DNA from: MVRE01 sp015660965
GTDB lineage: Archaea > Halobacteriota > Methanomicrobia > Methanomicrobiales > Methanospirillaceae
Assembly: GCA_050015095.1 (NCBI GenBank)
Contig: JBEKCC010000001.1
Span: forward strand, 372,001-436,000
Length of the DNA: 64,000 nucleotides
Reading direction: 5' to 3'
In this document: positions 27,031 through 36,481 of the stretch, in pieces
Position numbering within the stretch: the stretch's first letter is position 1
How the letters are laid out: every line of letters begins with the position of its first letter
Position numbers and translations under genes: made by a program
Notes under the pieces: generated by a model
The model's input: the letters and a program-made list of their open reading frames with translations, nothing else
Told to the model about the DNA's origin: nothing
The model's database searches: none

Positions 27031-28464
27031 ATGTTGCAGGGTGTAATACGTGTCGGCACATATGAGTGGGAAGTTCCTATCGGAACCATTCCCGGTATGA
27101 GGGTTCCCGGAAGGTTCTTCCTTTCAGAATCTCTCGAAAAAATTCTCGAACCTGGTGCCGTTCAGCAGCTTGCAAATGTTGCCGCGATGCCAGGCATAAT
27201 AAAAAATTCCCTCGCAATGCCAGACATCCACTGGGGGTATGGGTTTCCAATTGGGGGAGTTGCTGCCTTTGACCTTACAGAGGGTGTTATCTCACCAGGA
27301 GGAGTGGGATTTGATATTAACTGCGGCGTCCGTTTACTCACTACTCCACTTTTAAAAAAGGATATTGCGGGTAGAAAGGATCTGATTGACCAGTTGTTCA
27401 ATGCTGTACCTACTGGGGTCGGATCAAAAAGCACTCTACGTGTGAATGCACAAGCGCTGGACGGAATGATGATAAAGGGTGCTCGTTGGGCAGTGGATGC
27501 AGGTTTTGGTGTTTCCAAAGACTTGGAACGGTGTGAGGAAAAAGGTACAATGAAGGATGCGAACGTTCAAGCAGTATCCTCAAAAGCAAAACAAAGAGGT
27601 ACCCCCCAAGGAGGTACTCTTGGATCGGGCAATCATTTCCTCGAGTTACAGGTTGTTCGTGAAATATATGACGAGGGTGCAGCACGAGCATTCGGTCTTA
27701 CAAAGGATCAGATATGCTGTATGATACACTGTGGTTCGCGGGGTCTCGGTCACCAAGTATGTACTGATCATCTCAAAGTATTGGAAACAGCTACAAAAAA
27801 GTATCAGATCAAAATTTCCGATCGACAACTCGCTTGCGCTCCGATTAGCTCTCCAGAAGGAAGAAGTTATTTCGGCGCTATGGCAGCTGCAGCTAACTAC
27901 GCTTGGGCAAATCGTCAGCTGATTACTGATACTACACGTAAAGTGCTCACGAAGATGTATAACATTAACTATGAAGATATGCCCCTTGTCTATGACGTGG
28001 CGCATAATGTAGCTAAATTTGAAGAGCATGACGTTGACGGAAAACGAGTCAAAGTGTGTGTCCACCGGAAGGGAGCGACAAGGGCATTCGGTCCATATTC
28101 TCACGATATTCCACAGGAACTTACTGCAATTGGACAGCCTGTCATTATCCCCGGAAGTATGGGAACCCCTTCTTTTGTCCTTGTTGGGACAAAAACAGCT
28201 ATGGAGCGAACATTTGGGAGTACTTGTCATGGAGCAGGTAGGGTGATGAGTCGGACGCAGGCTAAAAAAAGATTTTCTGGGAGAGAAATTGCCTCAAATC
28301 TTGCTAAAGAGGGGATTATTGTTCGGGCACCAAATGAATCAGCCATCGCAGATGAAGCCCCTGAGGTATACAAACCGAGCGAGGAGGTAGTGAGAGTAGT
28401 TCACGAAGTTGGGTTGTCGCATCTAGTTGCCCGGTTGGAACCCCTTGGGGTGATTAAGGGGTGA
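27031..28464 (+). CDS. rtcB: RNA-splicing ligase RtcB
   Basis: This 477-residue GTP-dependent 3'-phosphate RNA ligase joins tRNA exons after intron removal. It has PDIHWGYGFPIGGVAA, the metal site FDINCGVRLL, GTLGSGNHFLELQ, MIHCGSRGLGHQVCTDH and the guanylated-histidine motif CHGAGRVMSRTQAK. No intein is present. Its natural substrates include the intron-containing tRNA-Met encoded at 36.4 kb in this window. Confidence 0.96.
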   Translation: MLQGVIRVGTYEWEVPIGTIPGMRVPGRFFLSESLEKILEPGAVQQLANVAAMPGIIKNSLAMPDIHWGYGFPIGGVAAFDLTEGVISPGGVGFDINCGVRLLTTPLLKKDIAGRKDLIDQLFNAVPTGVGSKSTLRVNAQALDGMMIKGARWAVDAGFGVSKDLERCEEKGTMKDANVQAVSSKAKQRGTPQGGTLGSGNHFLELQVVREIYDEGAARAFGLTKDQICCMIHCGSRGLGHQVCTDHLKVLETATKKYQIKISDRQLACAPISSPEGRSYFGAMAAAANYAWANRQLITDTTRKVLTKMYNINYEDMPLVYDVAHNVAKFEEHDVDGKRVKVCVHRKGATRAFGPYSHDIPQELTAIGQPVIIPGSMGTPSFVLVGTKTAMERTFGSTCHGAGRVMSRTQAKKRFSGREIASNLAKEGIIVRAPNESAIADEAPEVYKPSEEVVRVVHEVGLSHLVARLEPLGVIKG

Positions 28465-29036
28465 GTTGCCGAGCTGGGTTTGTGTGGGAAACCAAGCAAC
28501 ATTTTATCAGATTTATTGAGGATTGTGGAATCAATTGTGAGTTAATTACTCCCCATATGCTTGCCACCCCATTCTATCGGAGTACATTAAATTGTCTTAT
28601 AATCCCCACAGGTTTTGGTAATCCTAAATATTCTAAACTCCTCCCAGCTCTCCGAGCATCAGGATCAAGAATTAAAAAATTTGTTGAAAATGGTGGAAAT
28701 CTTCTAGTGTTCGGTGCAGCGATAGAGAATCCTTTAGCATACGATTGGCTGCCTTTTTCTTTGAAATACCAACATGAATATTTCCCAAGAAAAATTATCT
28801 GCTCTCCAATAAGCATCGCATCTAACATTATTGAGGATTATGACGCTGATAAAATTGAGTGTGATGGCATTTTTCCCTCACACGAATGCGATATTGCCGG
28901 AGTTGCAGATGATTGTGCAGTAATCCTTGAAAAGCAAGTTGGTAAAGGGAGGGTTGTTGTGACCAGCATTCACGAGTTCCCCTCCCGCGCATTCATCAAA
29001 AATTTTTGCCACTCGGGAACACAAACCTTATTTTAG
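28461..29036 (+). CDS. Hypothetical protein with class I glutamine amidotransferase-like fold
   Basis: This 191-residue protein starts with GTG overlapping the rtcB stop (GTGA). The pattern CLIIPTGFGNPKYSKLLPAL, IKKFVENGGNLLVFGA and VVVTSIHEFPSR is that of a ThuA/GATase-like flavodoxin fold, where an oxyanion GG and a C-terminal H-E are expected. A nucleophilic cysteine is not at the usual elbow (FGAAIE instead), so it may not be an amidotransferase. The tight coupling to rtcB is notable. Fold assignment is tentative. Confidence 0.6.
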   Translation: MSCRAGFVWETKQHFIRFIEDCGINCELITPHMLATPFYRSTLNCLIIPTGFGNPKYSKLLPALRASGSRIKKFVENGGNLLVFGAAIENPLAYDWLPFSLKYQHEYFPRKIICSPISIASNIIEDYDADKIECDGIFPSHECDIAGVADDCAVILEKQVGKGRVVVTSIHEFPSRAFIKNFCHSGTQTLF

Positions 29037-29068
29037 ATAGACATTGACCACAAATATGAGGTTTACCG

Positions 29069-29491
29069 ATGCACCGTTATACTCTTTCTTCCAATGCGGA
29101 GGCGGAAGATCTCGAACCTATAGTCCTCGCAATCCATGAGGTGCTTCACAGATTGCCTGTTACTGCGAAATCAAAGGATCGATTTGGTATTCGCGTTGAA
29201 GATGGTAGAGTAATTGATCGCCACTATTCTGGTCCAGTACTTGAAGAGGCAATTCGTAAGAACCAACTTTTAAAGACCACCCCCTCTTCTGGCGCATATA
29301 AAGGAGTACCTGTTACCGTTGCACCAATACGAGACGGTAACGGCCAAGCAATCGGTGCAATCGGTGTGGTTGATATTACTGGTATATTTGATCTTGCGAC
29401 ATTGATGGAACACCAATCTGCAATCCTTAAACAAGTGTGTGGGAAAGATCCCTGCCCACTACCATCAGAACAGATCGATGCAAAGCGGTGA
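29069..29491 (+). CDS. DUF2111 domain protein
   Basis: This 140-residue protein matches DUF2111, a family of methanogens. It has a PAS/sensor-like core: LRVEDGRVIDRHYSGPVLEE-like RVEDGRVIDRHYSGPVL, then VPVTVAPIRDGNGQAIGAIGVVDITGIFDL. The repeated IGAIGVVD motif resembles small-ligand sensors. Function is unknown. It ends just before birA. Confidence 0.72.
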   Translation: MHRYTLSSNAEAEDLEPIVLAIHEVLHRLPVTAKSKDRFGIRVEDGRVIDRHYSGPVLEEAIRKNQLLKTTPSSGAYKGVPVTVAPIRDGNGQAIGAIGVVDITGIFDLATLMEHQSAILKQVCGKDPCPLPSEQIDAKR

Positions 29492-29496
29492 GTATA

Positions 29497-30477
29497 ATGC
29501 AAGATTCTGCATTTAAAGTTTTGGAGATTTTAGAAAGAGCTGATAAACCAATATCTGGGGAAACAATCAGCAACGAGCTAAAGGTTACAAGATCAGCAGT
29601 CTGGAAACATATTAACGAACTGCGTTCGATGGGGTATGATATCTCATCATCGCAAAAAGAGGGATATTGTCTCAACAAAACGAGTGGCAAACTTCTTCCT
29701 TATGAGGTCCAGAAAAAACTCAAAACTCAATTTATTGGAAAGAAGATGCGATACCTCGAAAACACACCTTCTACAATATGGGTGGGCAAACAGGTTTGTT
29801 CAGAAGGTGATGTGGAAAAGTTGCATGGTCTGGTCATCATCGCTGAAGAACAAACTGGTGGAATTGGAAGGATGGGTAGAGCTTGGGTTTCTCCATCAGG
29901 TGGTATCTGGATCACGATTGTCCTCAAACCTCGAATTCCAATAGATCACATCTTTATGGTAACGATGGCTGGATCAGTGGCCGTAGCCCGTGCAATCCGT
30001 AAGGAATTCGATCTTGGGGCACTGATCAAATGGCCTAATGACATTTTTATTGGTAACAGAAAAGTTGCAGGACTTTTACTCGAACTATCGGCAGAAGCAG
30101 ATTCCATCCATCACTGTCTGCTCGGTATTGGAATCGATGTTAATGTACCTATCAACCAGTTCTCTCCCGCTTTACAGAAAGATATCACATCGATTAGTAC
30201 CGAGGTCGGCCATGAAGTCGATCGTGCCGCATTTCTTGCCCGTATTTTAAAAGAATTCGAAAACCGTTATCTCCTTATTGAGAGTGGTGAGTATGATGCC
30301 ATTATCAGAGAATGGAAAAGCCTATCATACACCTTAGAACATCGGGTCCATATAACAACCATGAAAAATAGCTTTGATGGCGAGGCAATCGATATTGATG
30401 AATTCGGCGCTCTCATCATTCGCAAGGATAACGGAAAGATTGAACGCGTCATCGCTGGGGATTGCTCCCACCAATAA
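29497..30477 (+). CDS. birA: Biotin--protein ligase with N-terminal HTH (BirA)
   Basis: From ATG 29497 the protein has 326 residues. Residues 1-65 form a winged helix (PISGETISNELKVTRSAVWKHINELRSMGYDI) and the rest the ligase, with GGIGRMGRAWVSPSGGIW, KWPNDIFIGNRKVAGLLLE and a small C-terminal SH3-like domain. It attaches biotin to carrier lysines and can repress biotin genes. The biotin transporter and pyruvate carboxylase genes follow, so the product would both charge PycB and control uptake. Confidence 0.93.
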   Translation: MQDSAFKVLEILERADKPISGETISNELKVTRSAVWKHINELRSMGYDISSSQKEGYCLNKTSGKLLPYEVQKKLKTQFIGKKMRYLENTPSTIWVGKQVCSEGDVEKLHGLVIIAEEQTGGIGRMGRAWVSPSGGIWITIVLKPRIPIDHIFMVTMAGSVAVARAIRKEFDLGALIKWPNDIFIGNRKVAGLLLELSAEADSIHHCLLGIGIDVNVPINQFSPALQKDITSISTEVGHEVDRAAFLARILKEFENRYLLIESGEYDAIIREWKSLSYTLEHRVHITTMKNSFDGEAIDIDEFGALIIRKDNGKIERVIAGDCSHQ

Positions 30478-30518
30478 GATCGGCTACTTTTTATCGTTAA
30501 CCGCATTATTTTCTATGG

Positions 30519-31034
30519 TTGACGATGTTTGGAGACCTTAATCGCTCCACAGTAATTGCGAATTCTGCTGCTTTTATTGGACTGATTTCGTTAGGTAGTT
30601 GGATCTCTATTCCTTTTATCCCAGTACCTTTTACACTCCAGACATTATTCGTCCTGCTGGCAGGAGCGAACATGAAACGATCTGCAGTTATCCCTGTGAT
30701 CCTCTATCTCGTTCTTGGGCTTTTAGGACTCCCGCTCTACCACAACGGCCTTTCTGGAATTGGGGTGATTTTAGGGCCAACAGGGGGTTACCTTTTAGGT
30801 TTCATTCCCGCTGCTCTTGTAACAGGTTTCTCGTATGAATATTCTGCACGTTTTATCCGCCTTACGGGATTGGTAGTTTCAATTGGACTCATCTATGCCT
30901 GTGGACTCATATGGCTAACCGTATCTACCGGCATGGGTCTGGTTGCAGCAATACTTGTGGGAATGCTACCATTCCTCCTTGGAGATTCCATCAAAATATT
31001 TGCGGTTTATATGATCGCAGAGCGGTTGTTATGA
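30519..31034 (+). CDS. bioY: Biotin transporter substrate-binding subunit BioY
   Basis: This 171-residue integral membrane protein with six hydrophobic segments matches the S component of the ECF-type biotin transporter. Typical stretches are IPFIPVPFTLQTLFVLLAG and LGPTGGYLLGFIPAA. It overlaps the first ATPase gene by 4 bases (ATGA), the start of a four-gene transporter operon. Confidence 0.93.
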   Translation: MTMFGDLNRSTVIANSAAFIGLISLGSWISIPFIPVPFTLQTLFVLLAGANMKRSAVIPVILYLVLGLLGLPLYHNGLSGIGVILGPTGGYLLGFIPAALVTGFSYEYSARFIRLTGLVVSIGLIYACGLIWLTVSTGMGLVAAILVGMLPFLLGDSIKIFAVYMIAERLL

Positions 31035-31702
31035 TTGAAATCGCACAAATCCGGTACAGAAATTTATTCATTAACTATCTTGAAATTCCAGCCGGAATAA
31101 CAACTGTGATAGGTAAAAACGGGTGCGGAAAAACTTCATTTCTTCGAATTTGTGCGGGTATCGAGCTTCCCAATGAAGGATCGATCTTTATCGATGGAAA
31201 ATTACCACGAGAAACGGAATGTTGTTGGGTGAATGAATTTCCCGATCGTAATATCTTATTTTCAAGAGTTTTTGATGAAATAGCATCACCATTGCGTTTC
31301 CAATACTTTGGATCTGATGAGATAGATTCTCGAGTCAATAACATTGCGCAATTTCTCGGGATCAGCCATCTCCTTACTCGTAATACCTACGAACTCTCAG
31401 GTGGTGAAAAAATGCTTATCTCTTTTGCCGCTGCACTTGTAAATTCACCAGAGATGCTTGTTCTTGATGAATATGATTCACATCTTGACTATAAACGGAA
31501 TAGACAGATCGAGTACGCGATTATGAATTTCGGATACAAATATGTTTTACGATGCACACAACACATGGAGGTCGCAGCAAACAGTGATTTCCTAATCGTA
31601 CTAGATAATGGAATTATCAAACATACTGGACACCCAAATCAGGTATTTCCCCAGTTAATTGACTCTCCGTATTATCCGCTCTCATGGAGGGTGAAAGCAT
31701 GA
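31031..31702 (+). CDS. ECF transporter ATPase 1 (BioM-like)
   Basis: This 223-residue ABC ATPase starts at ATG 31031 (MIEIAQIRYRNLF), overlapping bioY. It has Walker A GKNGCGKTS, signature LSGGEKM and Walker B MLVLDEYD. A longer frame from 30911 would overlap bioY by 124 bases and is rejected. It overlaps the next ATPase gene by 4 bases. It should power biotin uptake with BioY and the T component. Confidence 0.88.
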   Translation: MIEIAQIRYRNLFINYLEIPAGITTVIGKNGCGKTSFLRICAGIELPNEGSIFIDGKLPRETECCWVNEFPDRNILFSRVFDEIASPLRFQYFGSDEIDSRVNNIAQFLGISHLLTRNTYELSGGEKMLISFAAALVNSPEMLVLDEYDSHLDYKRNRQIEYAIMNFGYKYVLRCTQHMEVAANSDFLIVLDNGIIKHTGHPNQVFPQLIDSPYYPLSWRVKA

Positions 31703-32391
31703 AAGTAATCCTCGACAAAATACAATATAAACGTTTGAATTTTTCATTTAAGGCTATTGGGGAATTTTCCGAAGGGATCCACCTAATCACGGGTGCAGTG
31801 GGAAGTGGGAAGTCTACACTCGCTCTTTTAATTGCGGGTTATCTTCAGCCAGAAAGTGGTAACGTACGTCGAAATGGTATTCAATCAATGCAACTATCTC
31901 TCCAATTTCCAGAATACCATCTTACTGGTTTGACGGTTTCGGATGAATGTATTTCTTGGGGGTGCAATCCAAAAAGTATTCTCGGGTTATGTAATTTAAT
32001 GGGAAAAGAAAATGTATCCCCGTTTTCATTGAGTCGAGGAGAACTGAAAAAAATCCACTTGACTTGTATTTTACAAAAACAATACGATCTGTTACTTTTA
32101 GATGAACCTTTCAGTGCACTTGACTGCCAAGAAAAAATAGAATTGTGCACACAGTTGTACGGGCACAAAAAGGGAATTACGATAATCTTCACTCATGAAC
32201 AGACGATTTTACCGAAAGTTGACTATATTTGGGAACTCCTCGATGGTATGTTGTATTTCCGTGGAGCACCTCCTTCCGCAATTGAACAATGGCAAGGAGC
32301 ACCATCTCTGATTAAAAAACTCGTAAAGTCTGGAATGACGCCACGTAATGTTTCATATGATGAGATCAAGGAGGCCGTATGCAGGATATAA
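31699..32391 (+). CDS. ECF transporter ATPase 2
   Basis: This 230-residue ABC ATPase has Walker A GAVGSGKST, a divergent signature LSRGELKK (arginine for the second glycine) and Walker B LLLLDEPF, with the switch histidine in IIFTHEQ. The other ATPase has the canonical signature but EYD after the aspartate, so the pair may be an asymmetric heterodimer. It overlaps both neighbours. Confidence 0.88.
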   Translation: MKVILDKIQYKRLNFSFKAIGEFSEGIHLITGAVGSGKSTLALLIAGYLQPESGNVRRNGIQSMQLSLQFPEYHLTGLTVSDECISWGCNPKSILGLCNLMGKENVSPFSLSRGELKKIHLTCILQKQYDLLLLDEPFSALDCQEKIELCTQLYGHKKGITIIFTHEQTILPKVDYIWELLDGMLYFRGAPPSAIEQWQGAPSLIKKLVKSGMTPRNVSYDEIKEAVCRI

Positions 32392-33008
32392 GGATCCGCA
32401 TCGGTTCGGTTATTTTACTCGTTTGTGCGGCTTTTTTCAGTATGTATGGAGCTATTGCCGCGTTAATCTGGTGGTTAGTATTTACTCCCAGATTTCAGTC
32501 AATCAAGCGTATCCGTCCTTTTATTGCTCTGATGGCAATAATTGGTTTAATATCAATTATATTGCAGATTACAAATGAATCGGGTGTTTCTTACTTTGTC
32601 AGAATGATGGCCATTATTTTAGTTAGTTCTTGGTTGGCACTGGAATATCAATCAGGTGAGTTTTTAAATTTTGGAGTGTGGTTATTTGGTGAAAGGGTAG
32701 GCTTTGAACTAGGACTTCTCGCTGAGATGAGCATGCAATCATTGATATCGTTGGTTAATACTCTTGACCGCATCCAGCTTGCATTTAGATTGAAAAAAAA
32801 ACCACTCAGTTTCAAAACCATTATTCCTGCTGGGATTCTCGTAACTCATATAGAATTATCACGTGCGAAAGAGAATGCAGAATTACTCGCTATTAGAGGA
32901 TATCGACATGGCGGAACACTAAAACCATCTTTCTTGTTAAACAGATTAGATATCATCGCTGGATTATGTACGATACCAATTGTTCTGATCCCTATTCTCT
33001 CTTCATGA
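32379..33008 (+). CDS. ECF transporter transmembrane T component (BioN-like)
   Basis: This 209-residue membrane protein has about five hydrophobic segments and a long cytosolic loop ending ELLAIRGYRHGG. That sequence holds the A-x-R-G type coupling motif of ECF T components, although only one such motif is evident. It overlaps the second ATPase by 13 bases and closes the bioY-ATPase-ATPase-T operon. Confidence 0.85.
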   Translation: MQDIRIRIGSVILLVCAAFFSMYGAIAALIWWLVFTPRFQSIKRIRPFIALMAIIGLISIILQITNESGVSYFVRMMAIILVSSWLALEYQSGEFLNFGVWLFGERVGFELGLLAEMSMQSLISLVNTLDRIQLAFRLKKKPLSFKTIIPAGILVTHIELSRAKENAELLAIRGYRHGGTLKPSFLLNRLDIIAGLCTIPIVLIPILSS

Positions 33009-33011
33009 AAT

Positions 33012-33020
33012 TTTTTATAC
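33012..33020 (+). promoter_or_regulatory. Possible TATA box upstream of pycB
   Basis: A tttttatac stretch lies about 65 bases before the pycB ATG in the short gap after the biotin transporter operon. At normal box A spacing the mRNA would have a leader of about 40 bases. This is a visual call only. Confidence 0.35.
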
Positions 33021-33080
33021 TTCAACAATGACCTTTTGAGAGGCTAGTTTTCATGAAAACAGAAGCCCCAAGGATATAAC

Positions 33081-34820
33081 ATGTGCGCAGCCGCTCAGAA
33101 CCCAGTTCATATTACTGATACCACATTACGAGACGCCCATCAGTCTCTCATCGCAACGCGGCTTCGGACAGAAGATATGATTCCTCTTGCCAAGGCTATC
33201 GATGAATGTGGTTTCTTTTCTGTCGAAGCGTGGGGTGGCGCAACTTTTGACACATGTATCCGTTTTTTAAATGACGATCCCTGGGATAGGTTACGTTTAC
33301 TCAAAGATGAGCTAAAACACACGCCGATACAAATGCTCCTTCGAGGGCAAAACCTCGTTGGCTACCGTCATTATCCCGATGATGTTGTAGACCAGTTCAT
33401 AGCTGCGGCATACAAAACAGGCGTCGATATTTTCCGCGTATTTGATGCGTTGAACGATATTCGCAACATGAAGCGCTCAATGCTGCAAGTGAAAAAAGCC
33501 GGCGCGCACCTACAGGGAGCTATATCTTACACAACAAGCCCAGTGCATAGTACTCAATCCTTTATTGAAATGGCATTGGAACTGTATTCCCTCGACTGCG
33601 ATTCGATTTGCATTAAGGACATGGCGGGTTTAATCATGCCAGAAGCCGCCCGAGAACTAATTGCCGGTATAAAAAAGAAGGCGGATATTAAGGTTTGTCT
33701 CCACAGCCATTGTACCAGCGGAATTGCTCCTATAAGTTACCAGGCCGCGATTGAAGCAGGCGTTGATATACTCGACACCGCCATGTCTCCTTTTTCGATG
33801 GGGACCTCACAACCGCCAACTGAGAGTATTGTCGCGTCAGTGATGGGAACTCCGCGTGACACAGGTATCGATCTCATTAAACTCCGGGCCGTCCGCAACA
33901 TCTGCCTACAGATCCGGGAAAAATATGGAGGGTTACTCGACCCGATATCAGAACGTGTAGACAGTGATGTACTAATCTACCAACTTCCGGGTGGAATGAT
34001 TTCGAACCTCGTCTCGCAGTTGAAAGAACAGGATGCTCTCAACAAAATGGATGCAGTGCTTGCTGAGATACCAAAAGTAAGACAAGACCTTGGGTATCCT
34101 CCACTTGTAACTCCGACAAGTCAAATCGTCGGTTCACAAGCAGTGTTTAACGTGCTTGTAAATGGACCACGATATAAGAATGTAACAAAGGAAGTCAAAG
34201 ATTATGTTCGTGGATTATATGGAAGATCCCCTGCACCAATAAGCGATCAGATTCGAAATCTCATTATTGGTGATGAAAAGGTTATTACAGTCAGACCTGC
34301 TGACCTCCTTGAACCTGCATATCAAAAGATGAAGGAAGAAGCTGAAAAAGCGGGTCTTGTGAAAAAAGAGGAGGACGTTCTCACATATATCCTCTATCCA
34401 GCTATTGCGCCGACGTTTTTAAAAGGGGAACGAAAAATTGAGGAACTCCCCAAGAAACAAGCAACATCTGAAATAACAAAAGAAATTCCAAACCAAATGG
34501 AAGTAGAAGTAGACGGTGAGATCTTCTCGGTTCGAATAGTCTCAGTTGGTAACAGCAAAGTTGAAGTCACAAGTGTAAAACCACAGAAAATTCCGCGGGG
34601 CGAGGTTCCTGGGGGAATCAAGAGCAACATGCAAGGTATGGTGCTTAAAATAATGGTTAGCCATGGTGCGATTGTCAAAAAAGGTGATGTGCTCCTCGTA
34701 CTTGAAGCAATGAAAATGGAAAATCCAATCCATAGTCCAATAGATGGTCGAGTGGAGCACATCTTCGTTGATACCGGTGACGTTGTCCAGAACGGTGACG
34801 TCTTGCTGGTGGTGCAATGA
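33081..34820 (+). CDS. pycB: Pyruvate carboxylase subunit B (carboxyltransferase and biotin carrier)
   Basis: This 579-residue subunit forms oxaloacetate from pyruvate and carboxybiotin. The N-terminal carboxyltransferase has ITDTTLRDAHQSL, FRVFDALND, HSHCTSG and STSPVHST-like elements. The C-terminal biotin carrier has the EAMKMEN motif with biotinyl lysine near residue 545. The two are joined by a conserved linker. It overlaps pycA by 4 bases. Oxaloacetate feeds the incomplete citrate cycle of methanogens. Confidence 0.95.
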   Translation: MCAAAQNPVHITDTTLRDAHQSLIATRLRTEDMIPLAKAIDECGFFSVEAWGGATFDTCIRFLNDDPWDRLRLLKDELKHTPIQMLLRGQNLVGYRHYPDDVVDQFIAAAYKTGVDIFRVFDALNDIRNMKRSMLQVKKAGAHLQGAISYTTSPVHSTQSFIEMALELYSLDCDSICIKDMAGLIMPEAARELIAGIKKKADIKVCLHSHCTSGIAPISYQAAIEAGVDILDTAMSPFSMGTSQPPTESIVASVMGTPRDTGIDLIKLRAVRNICLQIREKYGGLLDPISERVDSDVLIYQLPGGMISNLVSQLKEQDALNKMDAVLAEIPKVRQDLGYPPLVTPTSQIVGSQAVFNVLVNGPRYKNVTKEVKDYVRGLYGRSPAPISDQIRNLIIGDEKVITVRPADLLEPAYQKMKEEAEKAGLVKKEEDVLTYILYPAIAPTFLKGERKIEELPKKQATSEITKEIPNQMEVEVDGEIFSVRIVSVGNSKVEVTSVKPQKIPRGEVPGGIKSNMQGMVLKIMVSHGAIVKKGDVLLVLEAMKMENPIHSPIDGRVEHIFVDTGDVVQNGDVLLVVQ

Positions 34821-36292
34821 ACTATTTCGAAAAGCTACTGATCGCTAACCGCGGTGAGATTGCAATCCGAGTAATGCGAGCATGTCGTGAGCTCGATATT
34901 GAAACAGTAGCAATTTACTCTGATGCCGATAAAAACGCTCTCCATGTAAAATACGCTGACGAGGCTTTTCATGTCGGAGAAGCACATCCTTCAAAAAGCT
35001 ATCTCAACATGGACCGGATTATCGATATTGCAAAGAAGTCAAGTGCTGAAGCCATTCATCCAGGTTACGGATTTCTTGCGGAAAATTACCGATTTGCAAA
35101 GCTCTGTCTAGATGAAGGAGTTACGTTTGTTGGACCTAACTGGAAATCAATCCAAGCAATGGGTTCAAAGATTGGAAGTAAACAGATGATGTGCAATGCT
35201 GGTGTTCCGGTCCTTCCTGGCACAGATGGCGGTATAAAGGATATTGATGTTGCAAAAAAGGTCGCGTTTGAGATTGGGTATCCAGTAATCGTGAAAGCAA
35301 GTGCTGGTGGTGGAGGCATCGGTATGCAGATTGTGAATGATGAAAAAGCCCTCGAAGAAGCAATTACTGCGGGTATGCGAATTGCCCAGTCTGCTTTCGG
35401 AGATGCGACAGTTTTTATCGAGAAGTATCTTCAAAAACCTCGCCACATAGAGTTCCAGGTTCTTGTTGATGAGCATGGCCATGCAGTACACCTCTATGAT
35501 CGCGAGTGTTCAATCCAACGTCGTCACCAGAAACTTGTAGAAGAAGCTCCTTCACCGATCATGACACCTGAACTACGCGAGCGTATGTCAGCATCGGCAC
35601 TCAAAGTTGCAGAAGTCTCTCATTACACCAACGCCGGGTCAGTGGAATTTCTGTACTATGATGGAAACTACTATTTCATGGAAATGAATACACGTCTTCA
35701 AGTTGAACATACTGTTACGGAGTCTATTACTGGTGTTGATCTTGTTAAGCAACAGATTGCCATCGCTGCCGGAGAATCTCTATCATTCGGTCAAGACGAC
35801 CTCTCAATCCGTGGGCATGCAATTGAGTGCCGGATCAATGCAGAAGATCCTCTTAACAACTTTGCTGCTGATCCTGGGAAAATAACCAGATATCGTTCCC
35901 CCGGAGGGCCGGGAATTCGCGTTGATAGTGGTATACATATGGGATATACCATCCCACCCAATTACGATTCCATGATAGCAAAACTCGTCGCTTGGGATAG
36001 CACCCGTTTTGCTGCGATCAAACGAATGCAGCGCGCTATTTCTGAGTATATCATCCTTGGTATCAAAACAATACTTCCCCTACACTATGCAATTATGAAC
36101 AACCCTCAGTTTATTGAAGGGAATACTCACACGCATTTCCTTCAAGAAGAACAACTCACAAAAACTCTTGAGCGATATCAGCTTGACGAGGAAGCTCGGA
36201 TGCAGACCCTTGCAGGTTCATTCGAACAGGGTAAAAAGATTGCTGCTATATCTGCTGCAGTTAATGTTTACCTTCGAGGAAAAAAACAATAG
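34817..36292 (+). CDS. pycA: Pyruvate carboxylase subunit A (biotin carboxylase)
   Basis: This 491-residue ATP-grasp enzyme carboxylates biotin on PycB. Motifs are EKLLIANRGEIAIRVMRA, IHPGYGFLAEN, KASAGGGGIGMQ (ATP loop), RDCSIQRRHQK-like RECSIQRRHQKLVEEAPSP and MNTRLQVEHTVTE. It is co-transcribed with pycB. Together with birA and the biotin transporter it makes a self-contained biotin island. Confidence 0.96.
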   Translation: MNYFEKLLIANRGEIAIRVMRACRELDIETVAIYSDADKNALHVKYADEAFHVGEAHPSKSYLNMDRIIDIAKKSSAEAIHPGYGFLAENYRFAKLCLDEGVTFVGPNWKSIQAMGSKIGSKQMMCNAGVPVLPGTDGGIKDIDVAKKVAFEIGYPVIVKASAGGGGIGMQIVNDEKALEEAITAGMRIAQSAFGDATVFIEKYLQKPRHIEFQVLVDEHGHAVHLYDRECSIQRRHQKLVEEAPSPIMTPELRERMSASALKVAEVSHYTNAGSVEFLYYDGNYYFMEMNTRLQVEHTVTESITGVDLVKQQIAIAAGESLSFGQDDLSIRGHAIECRINAEDPLNNFAADPGKITRYRSPGGPGIRVDSGIHMGYTIPPNYDSMIAKLVAWDSTRFAAIKRMQRAISEYIILGIKTILPLHYAIMNNPQFIEGNTHTHFLQEEQLTKTLERYQLDEEARMQTLAGSFEQGKKIAAISAAVNVYLRGKKQ

Positions 36293-36357
36293 TGTCGAAG
36301 GAATCCTGTACCAGAATCTTTAATAATTTTTAAAGTCTTGTAATAATGCACGTCTGT

Positions 36358-36467
36358 GCTGCGGTGGCCTAGTTGGTTAGGGCGCCAGACTCATAATGTG
36401 ATGGAACGTAAAATTGCGTTCAGCCTGAGATATCTGGAGATCGTGGGATCGTAACCCACCCGCAGCA
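36358..36467 (+). tRNA. tRNA-Met (CAT), elongator type, with intron
   Basis: The acceptor strands gctgcgg and ccgcagc pair perfectly (discriminator A), with D stem gcct/gggc, anticodon stem ccaga/tctgg around loop ctcataa, and T stem gtggg/cccac with loop atcgtaa. The anticodon is CAT at 36392-36394. A 36-base intron follows nucleotide 37 as in many archaeal elongator tRNA-Met genes. The G1-C72 pair and the lack of the GGG/CCC anticodon stem argue against the initiator. A CCA tail is not encoded. Ile2 (CAT read as AUA) remains possible. Confidence 0.9.
36396..36431 (+). other. tRNA-Met intron
   Basis: This 36-base segment interrupts the anticodon loop between nucleotides 37 and 38, the canonical archaeal position. 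It should be cut by the splicing endonuclease and the exons joined by RtcB, whose gene is at 27-28.5 kb. The exact edge may shift by one base because the flanking bases are A. Confidence 0.75.
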
Positions 36468-36481
36468 TTCAACTTTAATCG

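Noticed and set aside
36358..36467. The tRNA at 36.4 kb as initiator tRNA-Met.
   Set aside because: It has G1-C72 and an intron and lacks the three GC pairs in the anticodon stem expected of an initiator.
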